Shown: positions 1 through 5,853 of the stretch, piece by piece | Position numbering within the stretch: position 1 is the first letter of the stretch | Layout of the letters: each line of letters starts with the position of its first letter | The notes under the pieces: generated by a model | Told to the model about the DNA's origin: nothing | Seen by the model: the letters and a program-made list of their open reading frames with translations, nothing else | Databases searched by the model: none | Source: Hyphomicrobiales bacterium | GTDB lineage: Bacteria > Pseudomonadota > Alphaproteobacteria > Rhizobiales > Xanthobacteraceae | DNA length: 6,797 nucleotides | Assembly (NCBI GenBank): GCA_003133345.1 | Contig: PKXB01000041.1 | Coordinates: 9,384 to 16,180 of the forward strand | Direction: 5' to 3' | Position numbers and translations under genes: made by a program

Positions 1-636
1 GCCGTTCTCATTTCCGGCCGCGGCTCCAACATGGCGGCGCTGATCGAGGCGGCGAAGGATAAAAAATATCCGGCCGAGATCGCGCTGGTGGTGTCGAACC
101 GGCCGGACGCCGGCGGTCTTGCCACCGCGCGCGCCGCCGGCATCGCCACCGAAATCGTCGATCATGCCGCGTTCGGCAAGGACCGCGCCGCGTTCGACCG
201 CGCGCTGCAAGCGGTGCTGGAAAAACACCACATCGAGCTGGTCTGTCTCGCCGGTTTCATGCGGCTGCTGACTCCCGAATTCGTCGGGCATTGGCCCGAG
301 CGCATACTCAATATCCATCCGGCGCTGCTGCCTGCGTTCAAGGGCCTCGACACCCACAAGCGCGCGCTCGAAGCGGGCGCGAAAATCCATGGCGCTACGG
401 TGCATTTCGTGGTGGCGGAATTGGACGCCGGTCCGATCGTGGCGCAAGGCGCTGTTGCAGTGCACGCCGACGACAGCGAGGCGACGCTCGCGGCGCGTGT
501 GCTGGCGGTTGAGCATCAAATCTATCCGTTGGCCCTCAAACTATTGGCCGAAGGCCGCATTCAAGTCGAAAACGGGCGCTGCCTGATCGACGGCGTGCCG
601 GTACCGGATGCCAGCACTATCGTCCCATCGGCCTGA
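1..636 (+). CDS. purN: Phosphoribosylglycinamide formyltransferase (PurN), 5' end missing
   Basis: Cytoplasmic GAR transformylase of de novo purine synthesis. It moves a formyl group from 10-formyltetrahydrofolate to the amino group of GAR, giving FGAR. The frame is open from base 1 and encodes 211 residues, so only a few N-terminal residues are missing. The first visible residues, AVLISGRGSN, are the phosphate-binding beta1 loop of the family, so the first ATG at base 31 is internal and not the true start. The catalytic Asn-His pair is in NIHPALLP (N104, H106), and the catalytic Asp is in ELDAGP (D142). These correspond to N106, H108 and D144 of E. coli PurN. The C-terminal part (EHQIYPLAL, then a LIDG segment) is full length. 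In many proteobacteria purM lies just upstream, outside this window. No convincing terminator follows the TGA; the next gene starts 102 bp later. The assignment is secure. Confidence 0.97.
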   Translation, partial: AVLISGRGSNMAALIEAAKDKKYPAEIALVVSNRPDAGGLATARAAGIATEIVDHAAFGKDRAAFDRALQAVLEKHHIELVCLAGFMRLLTPEFVGHWPERILNIHPALLPAFKGLDTHKRALEAGAKIHGATVHFVVAELDAGPIVAQGAVAVHADDSEATLAARVLAVEHQIYPLALKLLAEGRIQVENGRCLIDGVPVPDASTIVPSA

Positions 637-738
637 ATTTTCCCCACACTTCTATGTGAATATTCCGCCGGTGCTTGGTGTTATAGAGGTGGGAGCGAGC
701 CGCCGGTCAGAGCGGCCGACCATAACGGGGGTGACGCC

Positions 739-1185
739 ATGAATGGACAGACAGGCAACGATCCAAAATTGATTTTCCCGGGATTAGCCGGGTTTTACGC
801 GACGGTTTCCGATCTCTGGTATCCGATGATCCGTGTCACCGCTGGCGGCTGTCTGCTCTACCACGGCTGGGGCAAGCTCATGACCGGCGCCACGCCGATA
901 ACAGCAGCGATGGTGAAGAACGGCATCGTGGCACCTTCCGCGGCGGCCTATTTCGTCATTTTCCTGGAGACCGTCGGCGCGGTCGCGATCATCCTCGGTC
1001 TGTTCACCCGCGTCTTCGCGGCAGCCATCGCCATCGAAATGGCCGTCATCGCCTTCGTGGTGCAGATGCCGCAAGGCTTTCCGCGCATGGAGCTGTTTGT
1101 GATGTGGGGCATCATCATGTTCGCCATCGCGCTGCGCGGCGGCGGCCCCTACTCGCTCGACCGCAAGATCGGCAAGGAACTCTAG
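739..1185 (+). CDS. DoxX family membrane protein (first of two)
   Basis: Small inner-membrane protein of 148 residues, the usual DoxX length. Four hydrophobic segments are visible at about residues 27-44, 68-89, 92-110 and 118-134. The family's YHGWGKL motif follows the first helix (residues 41-47), and the C-terminal GGGPYSLDRKIG motif lies at 134-145. The ATG is preceded by a GGGGGTG purine run about 6 bases upstream, which supports this start. DoxX proteins have been linked to thiosulfate:quinone oxidoreductase in Acidianus and to a SodA/SseA redox-stress complex in mycobacteria, but most bacterial members, including this one, have no proven function. No partner of those complexes lies nearby. 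It follows purN by 102 bp and could be read from it or from its own promoter; no convincing -35/-10 pair is visible in that gap. Family assignment is strong, function unknown. Confidence 0.9.
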   Translation: MNGQTGNDPKLIFPGLAGFYATVSDLWYPMIRVTAGGCLLYHGWGKLMTGATPITAAMVKNGIVAPSAAAYFVIFLETVGAVAIILGLFTRVFAAAIAIEMAVIAFVVQMPQGFPRMELFVMWGIIMFAIALRGGGPYSLDRKIGKEL

Positions 1186-1277
1186 GCTTGCAGTGGCCAA
1201 ATTATCCGGACCGCTGCCCACCAAAAGCGGCTCTTTGCCCACTGGGGATGACCGGCCAAAAGGAATTGCAGCCCGCG

Positions 1278-1306
1278 TTGCGGGGTTCCATCATTGCGAC
1301 GATAGT
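1278..1306 (+). promoter_or_regulatory. Weak candidate promoter for the second doxX gene
   Basis: The 153-bp gap between the two DoxX genes holds a TTGCGG element (1278-1283) and, 17 bases on, GATAGT (1301-1306). This is a loose sigma-70-type match that would start transcription near 1313 and leave a leader of about 26 nt before the ATG at 1339. The -35 element overlaps a small perfect inverted repeat, CCCGC-GTT-GCGGG (1272-1284). In a GC-rich genome such matches arise by chance, so this is only a candidate. Confidence 0.22.
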
Positions 1307-1338
1307 CCGCCGAAACAATCAAAACTGGGGGGAGATCA

Positions 1339-1785
1339 ATGTCGAATAAATCATCGCATCCGCTGCTTTCTTGTGCCGATGGCATCGCCACCGGAATGAC
1401 CGATACGCTGCTGCTCATCGGCCGCATTCTGATCGCGGCCATGTTCTTGCTCACGGTCTGGTTCGGATCGCCGAACGTCGGCTACCTCACGTCGATCAAC
1501 TTTTTCAGTTCGGACATCATGAGTCCGCTCGCGAGGATTGTCGAATGGATCATCGTCGTCTCGCTCGTGCTCGGTGTCGGCACGCGTTACGGCGCCCTGC
1601 TCGGGCTCGCCTTTGTCGTGATCGCGACAGTTGCCGCGCATCGCTGGTGGGGCTATCCGCAAGCGGCGCAGCTTGTGCAGTACACTTTCCTCACCAAAAA
1701 CCTGGCCGCCGCCGGCGGGCTCATCGTGCTGTTCGTGACGGGCGGCGGCGCTATCAGCGTCGATCGGTTCCTGGCGAAAAGCTGA
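1339..1785 (+). CDS. DoxX family membrane protein (second of two)
   Basis: A second small inner-membrane protein of 148 residues. Hydrophobic segments lie at about 22-43, 68-81, 84-100 and 119-135, and the C-terminal GGGAISVDRFL motif (135-145) matches the DoxX GGG-x-x-SxDR ending. A histidine- and tryptophan-rich HRWWGYP loop (101-107) sits between helices 3 and 4. The ATG at 1339 has a strong GGGGGGAG ribosome binding site ending 4 bases upstream. An alternative in-frame ATG at 1396 would begin MTDTLLLIG, closer to the typical DoxX N-terminus, but it has no comparable binding site. By eye it shares little sequence with the upstream DoxX beyond the C-terminal motif, so the pair is an old duplication or two separate subfamilies. 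It ends 6 bp from the stop of the convergent molybdoenzyme gene. Function unknown. Confidence 0.86.
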   Translation: MSNKSSHPLLSCADGIATGMTDTLLLIGRILIAAMFLLTVWFGSPNVGYLTSINFFSSDIMSPLARIVEWIIVVSLVLGVGTRYGALLGLAFVVIATVAAHRWWGYPQAAQLVQYTFLTKNLAAAGGLIVLFVTGGGAISVDRFLAKS

Positions 1786-1793
1786 ACGCAGCT
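1780..1793 (-). terminator. Short hairpin across two convergent stop codons, possible weak terminator
   Basis: The bases read AGCTG-AACG-CAGCT, a perfect 5-bp inverted repeat with a 4-base loop. It covers the TGA of the second doxX gene and most of the TAG of the molybdoenzyme gene. Read on the minus strand it is followed by a run of four T, as expected of an intrinsic terminator; on the plus strand there is no T run. The stem is short and only 3 of 5 pairs are G-C, so it would be weak. There is no other space for a terminator between the two genes. Confidence 0.25.
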
Positions 1794-3900
1794 AAGGCGC
1801 GCGCCGCACCCACACTTTGTTGTCGTGGAAGGCGGCGCCGCCATAGGGCGCGATCGAATCCGCACCGGTCAGCGTGTTGATGCCGCAGCCGTCGGGATAG
1901 GCCGAATTCGGCCAGATCGACTCGGCGATCAGCACGCCGCGCCGCACGCCCGCAAACAGCTTGGCGTGCAGGCGCACTTGGCCGCGCGTGTTGCCGAGCA
2001 CGATATCATCGCCGTCGCCGATGCCGTGCGCCGCGGCGTCGTCGGGATGGATCATCACCGTCGGCCGCTTTTCCTGCGCCAGCGAGGTCGGCGTCTGGTT
2101 GAAGGTTGAGTTGAGGAAACCGCGCGCCGGCGAGGTGGCGAGGCGGAACGGGTGCGCGTCGTCCGCCTGCTCGATCACCGTCCAATGATCGGGCAGCTTC
2201 GGCATCTGATCGACCGGCCCGCCGTGATAGGGGCTGCGGAACGGCACGTTTTTCCAGTCCGGCTTGAAGCGGAACTTGCCGCCGGGCCATGCGAAACCGT
2301 CGAGAAAATGCGCTTTGCGGAATGGCGGCTGACAGTCGATCCAGCGGTTGGCTTCCAGTTCGGCCAGCGTGCCGCGCTTCGACACTTGCAGCATCTGGTC
2401 GATCAGTTCGCGCGGACTCATCGTGAACCCGCGGTGCTCGGCGCCTAGCCGCCTGGCCAAGGCCGCGAGCACCTCGTGATTGTTGCGGCATTCGCCCGGC
2501 GGCTCCACCAGCTTGGGGCCGAGGATGATGTATTGGTGACCGCCACCGCGATAGATGTCGTCATGTTCCAGGAATGTCGTCGCCGGCAGCACGACGTCGG
2601 CCATCTTGGCCGTTTCGGTCATGAACTGCTCGTGCACGCAGACGAACAGGTCCTCGCGCGCAAAGCCCTGCTTGACCTTGGTCTGGTCGGGGCAGACCGA
2701 GAGCGGATTGGTGTTCTGCACGATCATCGCCGTCACCGGCGGCCCGCCCCGCAGCGCCTCGGCATCGCCGGTCAGGATCGCGCCGACGCGCGACTGGTCG
2801 AGCATGCGCACCGAGCGGTCCCAGACGTCGAGTCCTTCGACCAGCGTCTTGTCGAGCTTGTAGATATCGGCATTGATGTGGAAGGCGCCGCCGCCCTCCA
2901 ACTGCCAGGCCCCGCTCACCGCCGCGATGCAGCTGGCCGCGTGCATGTTGGCGGCGCCGTTGCGCGAGCGCGAGAAGCCGTAGCCGAGCCGAAAAAAAGC
3001 GCGCTTGCGCTCGCCGATCAGTCTGGCGAATTGCTCGATGGTCTCCACCGGCGCGCCGGTGATCGCCGAGGCCCAGGCCGGATCGCGGTCCCGCAAGTGC
3101 GCTTCCAGCTCGCGCGGCGCGTCGGTGTATTTGTCGAGATAATCCCAGTCCGCGTTGCCGTCGCGGAACAGGCAATGCATCACCGCGCAGGCCAGCGCGC
3201 CGTCGCTGCCGGGTTTCACCAGCACCGGCAGATCGGCCTGCTCCATGGTGCCGTTCATGTAGACGTCGACCGCCGCGATCTTGGCGCCGCGCTCTTTGCG
3301 CGCGCGCACGGCGTGGGTCATCACATTGACCTGGGTGCTGACCGCGTTGGTGCCCCAGATCACCACCAGATCGGATTTCGCCATCTCGCGCGGATCGGGC
3401 CCGCTGAGGTGGCCGGTGCCGGCGGCAAAGCCGGCATAGGCCGGGTTGACGCAGATCGAGGAGTGGAAGCCTGAATATTTCTTGACGTGGCGCAGCCGGT
3501 TGATGCCGTCGCGCATCAGCAGGCCCATGGTGCCGGCATACTGGTACGGCCACACGGCTTCGGCGCCGTGTTTCTGCTCAGCCTGCATGAATCTCTCGGC
3601 CACCAGGTCGAGCGCGTCGTCCCAGGAGATCGGCGTGAACTGGCCCGCGCCCTTGGCGCCGGTGCGGCGCAGCGGATGCAGCAGCCGGTCTTTGTGATGC
3701 TCGCGCTCGGCATAGCGCGCCACTTTCGCGCATATCACGCCGGCGGTGTAGTCGTTGTCCTTGGCGCCGTGCACGCGGCCGATGGTGCGCTCATCAATCA
3801 GCTCGACTTCGAGCGCGCAGGTCGACGGGCAATCGTGCGGGCAGGCCGAATAACCGGTGCGCTTGAGGGGGAGTTTGACGACCTGATTCATCGCCCCCAC
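1792..3900 (-). CDS. Molybdopterin-dependent oxidoreductase with N-terminal [4Fe-4S] site, substrate unknown
   Basis: Probable Mo/W-bis-MGD enzyme of the DMSO reductase superfamily. Numbered from the ATG at 3891 (699 residues), it has a cysteine set C17, C21, C25, C54 (CPHDCPSTC, then GVICAK) for one [4Fe-4S] cluster. The molybdopterin oxidoreductase core follows from about residue 65 to 480, including the NTNPLSVCPD segment near 393-402. The C-terminal dinucleotide-binding domain runs from about 580 to 699. C147 in SSICVNPAYAG sits where the Mo-ligating Cys/Sec/Ser lies in NapA and FdhF, by eye. No Tat or Sec signal is seen, so it is probably cytoplasmic. The cysteine spacing recalls the poorly characterised MopB_3-type group; no substrate can be named. 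No iron-sulfur or membrane-anchor subunit is adjacent. I chose the GTG at 3900 (702 residues) because AGGAGG lies 10 bases upstream; ATG 3891 is the alternative, with only a G run 2 bases away. It is last in the ndk-terC-molybdoenzyme set. Confidence 0.93.
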   Translation of the reverse strand: MGAMNQVVKLPLKRTGYSACPHDCPSTCALEVELIDERTIGRVHGAKDNDYTAGVICAKVARYAEREHHKDRLLHPLRRTGAKGAGQFTPISWDDALDLVAERFMQAEQKHGAEAVWPYQYAGTMGLLMRDGINRLRHVKKYSGFHSSICVNPAYAGFAAGTGHLSGPDPREMAKSDLVVIWGTNAVSTQVNVMTHAVRARKERGAKIAAVDVYMNGTMEQADLPVLVKPGSDGALACAVMHCLFRDGNADWDYLDKYTDAPRELEAHLRDRDPAWASAITGAPVETIEQFARLIGERKRAFFRLGYGFSRSRNGAANMHAASCIAAVSGAWQLEGGGAFHINADIYKLDKTLVEGLDVWDRSVRMLDQSRVGAILTGDAEALRGGPPVTAMIVQNTNPLSVCPDQTKVKQGFAREDLFVCVHEQFMTETAKMADVVLPATTFLEHDDIYRGGGHQYIILGPKLVEPPGECRNNHEVLAALARRLGAEHRGFTMSPRELIDQMLQVSKRGTLAELEANRWIDCQPPFRKAHFLDGFAWPGGKFRFKPDWKNVPFRSPYHGGPVDQMPKLPDHWTVIEQADDAHPFRLATSPARGFLNSTFNQTPTSLAQEKRPTVMIHPDDAAAHGIGDGDDIVLGNTRGQVRLHAKLFAGVRRGVLIAESIWPNSAYPDGCGINTLTGADSIAPYGGAAFHDNKVWVRRAP

Positions 3901-3910
3901 TCTATCAGAA

Positions 3911-3916
3911 CCTCCT
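3911..3916 (-). promoter_or_regulatory. Ribosome binding site overlapping the terC stop codon
   Basis: On the minus strand the sequence reads AGGAGG, a full Shine-Dalgarno consensus, and its first bases are part of the TAG stop of the terC gene. It lies 10 bases before a GTG (3900) and 19 bases before an ATG (3891) in the same frame. The spacing favours the GTG as the molybdoenzyme start. The overlap suggests that ribosomes finishing terC help start the next gene. Confidence 0.6.
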
Positions 3917-4682
3917 AGACGTCGCTCACCGCCGGCTGCTTCGAGCGTCGCCAGAGGCCGCCCACGACCAGCACCAGCACGGCGCCGACCGCCGCCGCAG
4001 CGTATTCGACCTTGTGGGCGACCGCGGCGCTGTAATTGTCGGTGAGATAACCGACCGAGACCGGATCGGTGGCGATCACCTCGCCGACGATCCAGCCGAG
4101 CAGCGCGGCGCCGGCCCAAACCAGGATCGGGAAACGGTCGAGCAGTGCCATGATCAGCGCGGCGCCGGCGACGATCAAGGGAATGCTGATGGCGAGTCCC
4201 AGCACCACCAGCGCCATGTTGCCGCCGGCCGCCGCGGCGATCGCGATCACGTTGTCGAGGCTCATGATGATGTCGGCGACGGCGACGATGCGCACCGCGC
4301 GCCAGAGATACTCGACCGCCTCGGCCTCACCCTCTTCCGGATCGTCGGGTACCAGCAGCTTGGCGGCGATGTAGAACAGCGCGATCCCACCGACGATCTT
4401 CAAATACGGCAGCAGCATCAGCGATGCGACCACTCCGGTAAAAATTATGCGCAGCAACACCGCGACGCCGGCGCCCAGGATCATGCCCCACAGCCGCTGC
4501 TTGGGCGGCAGGCCCTGGCAGGCCATGGCGATGACCAGCGCGTTGTCGCCGGAGAGCAGAACGTTGATCCACATGATCTTGACGAGCGCGACCCAGAACT
4601 CGGTGTGGCTCATGTCGTTCCAGCCGCTGCCGACCATGGCCAGCCAGGCGGACGGATCCAGCATCTGCGCGAGTGAATGCAC
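3915..4682 (-). CDS. TerC/YjbE-family integral membrane protein, probable metal-ion transporter
   Basis: Inner-membrane protein of 255 residues with the two hallmark repeats of the TerC family: NVLLSGDNALVIA (residues 40-52) and DIIMSLDNVIAIAA (137-150). Their paired acidic/Asn residues (D46-N47, D143-N144) are thought to bind metal within the membrane. About seven hydrophobic segments are visible. An acidic cytosolic-type loop (PDDPEEGEAEAVE, 112-124) separates the halves, and the protein ends in a short basic tail. The length and the LSGDN version of the motif fit the YjbE subfamily. Relatives export Mn2+ or help load metal into exported enzymes; the older tellurite-resistance label is not evidence of that role here. 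The start is a GTG at 4682 with GGGAG 5 bases upstream. It begins 26 bp after ndk and ends 14 bp before the molybdoenzyme GTG. No yybP-ykoY manganese riboswitch can fit in the short gap ahead of it. Family is sure; the transported ion is inferred. Confidence 0.92.
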   Translation of the reverse strand: MHSLAQMLDPSAWLAMVGSGWNDMSHTEFWVALVKIMWINVLLSGDNALVIAMACQGLPPKQRLWGMILGAGVAVLLRIIFTGVVASLMLLPYLKIVGGIALFYIAAKLLVPDDPEEGEAEAVEYLWRAVRIVAVADIIMSLDNVIAIAAAAGGNMALVVLGLAISIPLIVAGAALIMALLDRFPILVWAGAALLGWIVGEVIATDPVSVGYLTDNYSAAVAHKVEYAAAAVGAVLVLVVGGLWRRSKQPAVSDV

Positions 4683-4708
4683 CTGGTCTCCCGATGCGCA
4701 CGAGCGCG

Positions 4709-5131
4709 CTAGCCGACGATCTCGTTCTCCGAGAAGAACTGTGCGATCTCGCGTGCCGCGGTGTCGGGGGCGTCGGAGCCGTGCACGGAATTTTCCCCGA
4801 TCGACTTGGCGTGCACCTTGCGGATGGTGCCGGGCGCGGCCTTGGCCGGGTCGGTGGCGCCCATCAGGTCGCGATAGCGCGCGATGGCGTTGTCGCCCTC
4901 GAGCACCTGCACCAGCACCGGCCCCGACACCATGAAATCCACCAGTTCGCCGAAAAACGGCCGCTCGCGATGGACGGCGTAGAATTTGCGCGCTTGCGGC
5001 AGCGAGATGCGCACGCGCTTCTGCGCGACGATGCGCAGGCCGGCCTGTTCGATCATGGCGTTGATGGCGCCGGTCAGATTGCGCGCGGTCGCATCGGGTT
5101 TCAGGATCGAAAAGGTGCGCTCGAGCGCCAT
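4709..5131 (-). CDS. ndk: Nucleoside diphosphate kinase
   Basis: Cytoplasmic enzyme that moves the gamma phosphate from ATP to other nucleoside diphosphates through a phosphohistidine, keeping NTP and dNTP pools balanced. It has 140 residues, the usual bacterial length. The N-terminal [11 protein letters not shown] strand carries the conserved Lys (K11). The active-site histidine is H117 in GENSVHGSD. Other nucleotide-contact residues expected of the family are present: Y51, R87, T93 (GATDP), R104 and N114. The ATG at 5131 has an AAGGAT binding site about 7 bases upstream. It is the first gene of a minus-strand set with terC and the molybdoenzyme, and it is divergent from the dinB-like gene across a 155-bp spacer that holds a plausible promoter. 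The sequence is complete and shows nothing unusual. Confidence 0.98.
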   Translation of the reverse strand: MALERTFSILKPDATARNLTGAINAMIEQAGLRIVAQKRVRISLPQARKFYAVHRERPFFGELVDFMVSGPVLVQVLEGDNAIARYRDLMGATDPAKAAPGTIRKVHAKSIGENSVHGSDAPDTAAREIAQFFSENEIVG

Positions 5132-5190
5132 CGGGTCATCCTTTACTGAGTTTGATCGAATAGTTCAGCGGCATTGATTGGAGTAACGAA

Positions 5191-5229
5191 CTTGCGCGGC
5201 TTATACCGGGGGGCGTTTCGCGCGGCAAG
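5191..5229. repeat. Inverted repeat bracketing the ndk promoter
   Basis: The left arm CTTGCGCG (5191-5198) pairs with the right arm CGCGGCAAG (5221-5229), with one unpaired G in the right arm. The arm centres are about 30 bp apart, near three helical turns. The arms fall on the predicted start point and the -35 element of the ndk promoter. This could be an operator, but an 8-bp imperfect match in GC-rich DNA may be chance. Confidence 0.25.
5200..5228 (-). promoter_or_regulatory. Probable sigma-70-type promoter of ndk and the genes after it
   Basis: On the minus strand TTGCCG (5228-5223) is followed after exactly 17 bases by TATAAG (5205-5200). This is the best-formed -35/-10 pair noticed in the window. 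Transcription would begin near 5193, giving a leader of about 60 nt before the ndk ATG. The site is in the only sizeable gap upstream of the three-gene minus-strand set. It was found by eye and is not experimentally supported. Confidence 0.45.
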
Positions 5230-5286
5230 ATCGGCCCCGTTCGTAGGCTGGATTTGCTACGATTTGGCGCACCACAGGAGCGATCC

Positions 5287-5814
5287 ATGAAGTCCCGTTA
5301 CCAGATGTTCGCCGGCTATAACGCCTGGTGCAACGAGCGGCTCTATGCGGCCGCCGCCAAGCTGTCCGACGCCGACTATCGCGCCGACCGCGGCGCCTTC
5401 TTCAAGTCGATGCACGGCACGCTCAATCACTTGCTGGTCGGCGACCGCATCTGGATGCGGCGCTTTACCGGCAAGGGCGAAGTGCCGGCGAGCCTCGATG
5501 CGACCCTGTACGACGATTTCGTAGCCTTGCGGGCGGCGCGCCGCAGCGAGGACGCGGGCATCAGCCGCTATGTCGAATCGTTAAGCGACGACGATCTCGG
5601 CCGCAAAATCCGCTACCGCACCTTGAGCAATCCGGCCGATATCGAGCAGGTGCTCTCACCCGCGCTCGACCATTTCTTCAATCATCAGACCCACCACCGC
5701 GGCCAGGCGCACGCTTTGCTCTCGCCGATCATCGGCAACGATGCGACGCCGAGCTTCGACCTGATCATCTATCAGCGCGAGAGCGGGCAAGGCGGATTGC
5801 GCAAATTGAGCTGA
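5287..5814 (+). CDS. DinB family protein (putative metal-dependent four-helix-bundle enzyme)
   Basis: Soluble protein of 175 residues with the DinB/YfiT-like four-helix-bundle pattern. The three histidines that normally hold a divalent metal are in place: H48 in LNHLLVGDRIW, and H133 and H137 in FNHQTHHRGQAH, the latter being the family's C-terminal HxxxH signature. Some relatives are thiol S-transferases (for example bacillithiol transferases in Firmicutes) or mycothiol-dependent isomerases; the proteobacterial ones are mostly unassigned. DinB here is a fold name and is not the DNA polymerase IV gene of E. coli. The ATG at 5287 has AGGAG 6 bases upstream. An upstream in-frame TTG at 5254 is rejected because it would place that binding site inside the gene. 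The ABC-F gene starts 39 bp downstream on the same strand, so the two may be co-transcribed. No clear -35/-10 pair is seen ahead of it. Confidence 0.9.
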   Translation: MKSRYQMFAGYNAWCNERLYAAAAKLSDADYRADRGAFFKSMHGTLNHLLVGDRIWMRRFTGKGEVPASLDATLYDDFVALRAARRSEDAGISRYVESLSDDDLGRKIRYRTLSNPADIEQVLSPALDHFFNHQTHHRGQAHALLSPIIGNDATPSFDLIIYQRESGQGGLRKLS

Positions 5815-5853
5815 GGGGTTGCGCCGCGCCGCCACCTCGGTCAAAAGGCGCGC

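Noticed and set aside
637..738. Promoter or terminator between purN and the first doxX gene
   Set aside because: TATAGA at 682-687 has no -35 partner at a proper distance, and the GCCGC/GCGGC inverted repeat near 700-717 has a 5-bp stem and no T run. Neither is convincing.
1211..1230. CCGCT/AGCGG inverted repeat after the first doxX gene as a terminator
   Set aside because: Only 5 bp of stem with a 10-base loop, and followed by CTCTTT, not a T run.
2476..3474. Long plus-strand open frame (332 codons) opposite the molybdoenzyme gene
   Set aside because: It is antisense to a gene with clear family motifs, is rich in Arg, His and Ala as expected of a GC-rich shadow frame, and shows no recognisable domain.
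3892..4119. N-terminal extension of the molybdoenzyme frame up to 4119
   Set aside because: All but the last few codons lie inside terC out of phase and are Arg/Gly-rich. The [4Fe-4S] motif and the AGGAGG site place the start at 3900 or 3891.
4014..4676. 220-codon plus-strand open frame opposite terC
   Set aside because: Low-complexity, Asp/His/Gln/Arg-rich shadow of a membrane-protein gene; no family motif.
4683..4708. Possible yybP-ykoY manganese riboswitch ahead of terC
   Set aside because: The gap from ndk is only 26 bp, far too short for that riboswitch, and it holds just the ribosome binding site.
5143..5186. TTACT/AGTAA inverted repeat in the ndk leader as a regulatory hairpin
   Set aside because: Five AT-rich pairs around a loop of more than 30 bases would be unstable; probably chance.
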